Translations under genes and position numbers: made by a program
Notes under the pieces: model-generated
What the model saw: the letters and a program-made list of their open reading frames with translations, nothing else
What the model was told of the DNA's origin: nothing
Databases searched by the model: none
Part shown: one piece after another, positions 4,537-7,284 of the stretch
Layout: each line of letters starts with the position of its first letter
Numbering within the stretch: position 1 is the first letter of the stretch
Assembly: GCA_036375275.1 (NCBI GenBank)
Contig: DASUSF010000264.1
Span: 1-7,284 of the forward strand
Length of the DNA: 7,284 nucleotides
Direction of reading: 5' to 3'
DNA from: DASUSF01 sp036375275
Lineage (GTDB): Bacteria > Pseudomonadota > Alphaproteobacteria > Geminicoccales > Geminicoccaceae

Positions 4537-5931
4537 ATGAGCGTCCGGCGCACCGTCCACATCCCGATCGTCCGCCCCGGCGGGCCCGCCGATCCCCCGG
4601 GCCGGAGCGAGGACCGGCTGATCGAGGTCTACACCCAGATCGACGCGCTCGAGGCGCTCAGCCGCGCCGAGGAGGAGGCGGCGCTCCAGACCGACCTCAA
4701 GGCGCGCGACAAGGACTGGGACAAGGTCGCGGCGCCGTTGCGCAAGGTCGGCCTCTATCAGGCGGGCTGCGCGGCGGCGAGCGCGGTCCGCAAGCTCGGC
4801 ATCCGGCGGCCGCTGACCGCCCTCTACCAGCAGGTGTCGAGGCTCGCCTGGATCGAGAGCCAGCGGCTGCACGCGGCGACCCCGCAGGGCCCGACCGAGG
4901 GGCGGAGCGCCGAGCTCGGCCTGGCGCTGGTCCTGCTCATGGGCGCGAGCGGCTCGCGCGCCCGGCAGGTGATCGCGACCGGGGCGCTCGGCGGCCAGCC
5001 ACGCGACCTCGAGGCTCCGGACGTCGAGGTCCTGCCGGTCGGCAGCCTGCCGGAGAAGCTCCGCCTCGTGCTGGCGCTGGCGCGGAACGGCGCGCTGCCG
5101 GGTCTGGGGCCGGGCCGGGAGCTCCTGTTCTTCACGCCCGAGCGCTTCGAGGACGGCCATGGCTGGCAGGCGGTCGACGCCCTTCCCGAAGTGCCGGAGC
5201 TGGCCGGCCTGGGCGTCAGGGTGCGACCGGTGACCCGGCTCGGCGAAGCCGCGGCGGTGCTCAAGGCCGGCCGGTCGCGTCATCTCGCGGCCGACCGGAT
5301 CGCCGCCTCCGCCCTGCTCGCGGTCGGGCTGGTCGCCGGCGCCACCGCCGGCTGGTCGGCGATCCGCGAGAACCGCGTGCCCATGATGTTCATGGCACCG
5401 GGCGGGGCGGCGCCGGAGGCCGAGCCGTTCCAGGTCTGCTTCACGCCGGAGGGCGCCTATTACCCGCTGCCGCTCAGCCAGCGCGGGATCAGCCACAGCC
5501 TGCCGGCCGGCGCGACGGTCGGCTGGCGGGTCCGGGTCGGCCAGCCGCTCGCCGAGCGCGAGCGCCTGCAGCGGTGGCTGGCGCCCGACACCTACCACGT
5601 CGCCCAGGTGATGCTCGCCGAGCGGTCGCCCGCGAAGGTCATGGTGCCGACCTCGCCGGACGGCCGGCCGCTCCGGATCGAGCCCGGCGGGGTCTGGGAG
5701 TGGGGCTGGGAGCTCAACCGCGAGGCCGAGAGCAACGGCCTCGTGCTGCTGGCGCGGGCCGAGCCCTTCGACGCCAATGCGCTCCGCGCCGCGCTGGTCG
5801 AGGAGTTCCCGGCGGCGCGCGGTGGCGATGAGCCGCTGGACGTCACCGCCGCGGTCAACTACGTCGCGGCGCAGGCGCCCGGCGCGCTGCCGTTCATCGT
5901 CCAGACGGTCGAGGGGAGGAAGCCATGCTGA
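4537..5931 (+). CDS. Membrane-anchored Lon-like (S16) Ser/Lys protease-domain protein, no AAA+ domain
   Basis: This 464-aa protein has three parts. Residues 1-115 are helical and charged, unrecognised. Residues about 116-243 resemble the Lon protease domain: GRSAELGLALVLL matches the nucleophile region (Lon GPSAG), with Ser124 as candidate nucleophile. VIATGALGG, then VLPVGSLPEKLRLVLA, match Lon's VAMTGEITLRG and VLPIGGLKEKLLAA, with Lys174 as candidate base. The Ser-Lys distance is 50 residues against 43 in E. coli Lon, because of an insert around 153-163. LLFFTPERF and VRVRPVTRLGEAAAVL correspond to the strands after the lysine and the domain end. One membrane helix follows at about 254-272, then a likely periplasmic domain (280-464) of unknown type, Trp-rich and ending in a strand/helix pattern (GLVLLARAEPFDANALRAALVEEFP) loosely like DUF4384-type domains. 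No Walker A motif is present, so it is not a classical Lon. The nearest Shine-Dalgarno-like GGAGG (4511-4515) is too far unless the 4524-4534 palindrome folds. Gap to the upstream gene is 16 bp. Confidence 0.7.
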   Translation: MSVRRTVHIPIVRPGGPADPPGRSEDRLIEVYTQIDALEALSRAEEEAALQTDLKARDKDWDKVAAPLRKVGLYQAGCAAASAVRKLGIRRPLTALYQQVSRLAWIESQRLHAATPQGPTEGRSAELGLALVLLMGASGSRARQVIATGALGGQPRDLEAPDVEVLPVGSLPEKLRLVLALARNGALPGLGPGRELLFFTPERFEDGHGWQAVDALPEVPELAGLGVRVRPVTRLGEAAAVLKAGRSRHLAADRIAASALLAVGLVAGATAGWSAIRENRVPMMFMAPGGAAPEAEPFQVCFTPEGAYYPLPLSQRGISHSLPAGATVGWRVRVGQPLAERERLQRWLAPDTYHVAQVMLAERSPAKVMVPTSPDGRPLRIEPGGVWEWGWELNREAESNGLVLLARAEPFDANALRAALVEEFPAARGGDEPLDVTAAVNYVAAQAPGALPFIVQTVEGRKPC

Positions 5932-6503
5932 ACGCCCTCGGGCGGGTGCTCCATTCGGCCCTCGCGACCGCCGCCGGCGCGGTTCTTCTGGCGGGCGCCG
6001 GTCAGGCCACGGCGGAGTGCCGGTGGATCGTGCAGCCCTATCTCAGCGAGGCGGTGCTCAAGGAGGGCCGGCCGACGTACGAGATCCTCTACGACGGGCT
6101 CGAGCGGCGCACCTTCTACGCCTTCACCGTGACCTCCGAAGCGCTGGCGGAGCGTCTCGCCGCGGGTGGCGAGCTGCCCGACCTCGGCGACGAGGCCCGG
6201 CCGCTGGTCGCCGGGCTCACCCCCCTCGACCACACGGTCTACCGGCTCGATCCCGGAACCGCCCGGCCGCCGGCGATCTACCTGGTGGCGGCCGCGATGC
6301 CGGTCCCGGATCTCGACCGGCTGGGGGCGCGGATCGTGCCAGCGCGCCCGGTGACGGTCAGCCAGTACGTGCCCCGGACCCGCGGCGCCACGGATCAGTC
6401 CGGCGCGCTGCCGCGAAGGACCGAGCCGACCGTGGTGGCGGAGGCCGGCTTCGCGACCAGCGGCGACCTCACCATCTGCGCCTACGAGCTGGCGCAACGC
6501 TGA
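5925..6503 (+). CDS. Secreted hypothetical protein, 192 aa, with signal peptide
   Basis: The family is not recognised. Residues 1-30 form a typical Sec signal peptide: a short N-region with one Arg, a hydrophobic core (SALATAAGAVLLAGAG), and a probable signal peptidase I cut after ATA at residue 30. There is no lipobox, so it is probably soluble in the periplasm or released. The mature part (about 162 aa) has just two cysteines, at 32 and 185, near its two ends, which could form one disulphide. It looks beta-rich (PTYEILYDGLERRTFYAFTV, then AIYLVAAAMPV). The last 30 residues end in GDLTICAYELAQR. The strong site GGGGAGGA (5913-5920) precedes ATG, and the start overlaps the end of the Lon-like gene by 7 nt, implying co-translation. 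A partner or ligand of that protein's periplasmic domain is a reasonable inference. Confidence 0.85.
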   Translation: MLNALGRVLHSALATAAGAVLLAGAGQATAECRWIVQPYLSEAVLKEGRPTYEILYDGLERRTFYAFTVTSEALAERLAAGGELPDLGDEARPLVAGLTPLDHTVYRLDPGTARPPAIYLVAAAMPVPDLDRLGARIVPARPVTVSQYVPRTRGATDQSGALPRRTEPTVVAEAGFATSGDLTICAYELAQR

Positions 6504-6504
6504 G

Positions 6505-6523
6505 CCGGCCGCCGGGCGGCCGG
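6505..6523 (+). terminator. GC hairpin in the convergent gap
   Basis: CCGGCCGCC (6505-6513) and GGCGGCCGG (6515-6523) are exact reverse complements; a realistic fold has 8 bp and a 3-nt loop. It starts one base after the stop codon of the secreted-protein gene. No T tract follows on either strand, so it may be a weak or Rho-assisted end for the convergent transcripts. Confidence 0.4.
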
Positions 6524-6628
6524 ACCGCCGCTCGAGCCACCAGCGGGCAGCCCCAGTCCGAGGCTTCGGTAGAGAGGCCATCGTGCAGTCTCGAGCCTTG
6601 GCCGGAGCACGTCGGCTGAAACGATCGT

Positions 6629-7284
6629 TCACTCGCCCTTGAAGTCGGGCGGGCGCTTGTCGAAGAAGGCCTGCATGCCTTCCCGCTTGTCCCGGCTCGC
6701 GAACAGGAGCTGGAAGGCCTTCCGCTCGTGCCTCAGGCCGGCCTCGAGCCCGGTGTCCTCGCGCGCGAGGATCGCCTCCTTGATCTGCACGAGCGCGAGC
6801 GGCGGCAGGCGGGCGAGATCGCGCGCGGTCGCGAGCGCGACATCGAGCACCTCGGCATCGGGCACGACCTGGCTCACGAGGCCCATCACCTGCGCCTCGG
6901 CGGCACGGACCGGGCGGCCGGTGAGGCATAAGCGCATCGCCTGGAACTTGCCGACCGCGCGGGTCAGGCGCTGGGTGCCGCCCGAACCCGGCATGATGCC
7001 GACGCGCACCTCGGGCTGGCCGAGCTGGGCGCCCTCGCCGGCGATCAGGAGGTCGCAGCACATGGCGAGCTCGAGCCCGCCGCCGAGCGCGTAGCCGTTG
7101 ATCGCGGCGATCACCGGCTGCGGCGTGCGCGCGACCGTCTGCCAATAGCGCTCGGCGCGCCGGCGCATGATCTCGAGGGGACCGGCGTCGATGAACTCCC
7201 TGAGATCGGCGCCGGCGGCGAAGGCGCGCTCGTTGCCGGTCAGCACGATCGCGCGCACGCCCGCATCGTCCTGCAGCCGCTCGA
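6629..7284 (-). CDS. Enoyl-CoA hydratase/isomerase (crotonase) family protein, 5' end outside window
   Basis: This cytoplasmic enzyme of fatty-acid or aromatic-acid beta-oxidation adds water across the double bond of trans-2-enoyl-CoA. It reads on the minus strand; 217 residues are visible against the usual 255-260, so about 40 N-terminal residues lie beyond the window. The GTG at 7258 is in frame, but sequence upstream of it (ERLQDDAG) continues the family pattern, so it is not the start. Visible signatures are FAAGADLREF (oxyanion hole and CoA binding), the block NGYALGGGLELAMCCD, and GQPEVRVGIMPGSGGTQRL. The two catalytic glutamates of rat mitochondrial hydratase (Glu144 and Glu164) are both present at the same 20-residue spacing, here visible residues 71 and 91. 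This supports a true hydratase rather than only an isomerase. The C-terminus EGMQAFFDKRPPDFKG is typical. It converges on the upstream cluster and shows no sign of belonging to it. Confidence 0.93.
   Translation of the reverse strand, partial: ERLQDDAGVRAIVLTGNERAFAAGADLREFIDAGPLEIMRRRAERYWQTVARTPQPVIAAINGYALGGGLELAMCCDLLIAGEGAQLGQPEVRVGIMPGSGGTQRLTRAVGKFQAMRLCLTGRPVRAAEAQVMGLVSQVVPDAEVLDVALATARDLARLPPLALVQIKEAILAREDTGLEAGLRHERKAFQLLFASRDKREGMQAFFDKRPPDFKGE

Noticed and set aside
4342..5598. 418-codon open frame on the minus strand
   Set aside because: Antisense shadow of the Lon-like gene and the end of the 194-aa gene; composition is biased and no family pattern is seen.
6620..6629. 10-bp palindrome AACGATCGTT at the crotonase stop
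   Set aside because: It is short, overlaps the stop codon, and has no supporting features of a regulatory site or terminator.
5859..7145. 428-codon minus-strand frame running from the crotonase region into the secreted-protein gene
   Set aside because: Over 6629-7145 it is an out-of-frame reading of the true crotonase gene, and beyond that it is antisense to the secreted-protein gene. The catalytic motifs are in the other minus frame.
1..7284. CRISPR array, tRNA/rRNA genes, insertion sequences, or phage attachment sites
   Set aside because: No regularly spaced repeats, tRNA-like cloverleaf ends, transposase motifs or terminal inverted repeats were found on reading both strands.

Overview
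The window is very GC-rich DNA with G/C-dominated third codon positions. The gene content (a CorA-type transporter, an ECF sigma/anti-sigma-type pair, a crotonase-family enzyme) fits an alphaproteobacterium, perhaps of the Methylobacteriaceae or a related group. That placement is an inference from composition and protein style, because no rRNA or marker gene is present.

Layout: (1) 2-886 (+) is the 3' part of a CorA-type divalent-cation transporter whose start lies before the window. (2) 887-1217 holds no convincing gene. It contains an intrinsic-terminator-like hairpin that reads best on the minus strand, a 10-bp inverted repeat and a 12-bp direct repeat. (3) 1218-1505 (+) is a short, degenerate ECF sigma factor that keeps only a region-2-like part. 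It overlaps (4) 1480-2385 (+), a single-pass membrane anti-sigma factor. (5) After 163 bp come four co-directional genes with no obvious household function: 2549-3907 (452 aa, soluble, unrecognised), 3936-4520 (194 aa, unrecognised, beta-rich C-terminus), 4537-5931 (464 aa) and 5925-6503 (192 aa, secreted). (6) After a short convergent gap, 6629-7284 (-) is the 3' part of an enoyl-CoA hydratase/isomerase family gene that runs out of the window.

The most interesting part is 1218-6503. The 464-aa protein appears to carry a Lon-type (S16) protease domain with both residues of the Ser/Lys dyad (Ser124 and Lys174). It has no AAA+ ATPase and is followed by one transmembrane helix and an unrecognised, probably periplasmic domain. 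It sits with a secreted protein whose start codon overlaps its end, two unrecognised cytoplasmic proteins, and an ECF-type anti-sigma factor whose partner sigma has decayed. I infer a membrane-associated proteolytic module spanning cytoplasm, membrane and periplasm, formerly or still tied to envelope signalling. The individual similarities come from reading motifs by eye. The idea that the genes form one system rests on gene order only.
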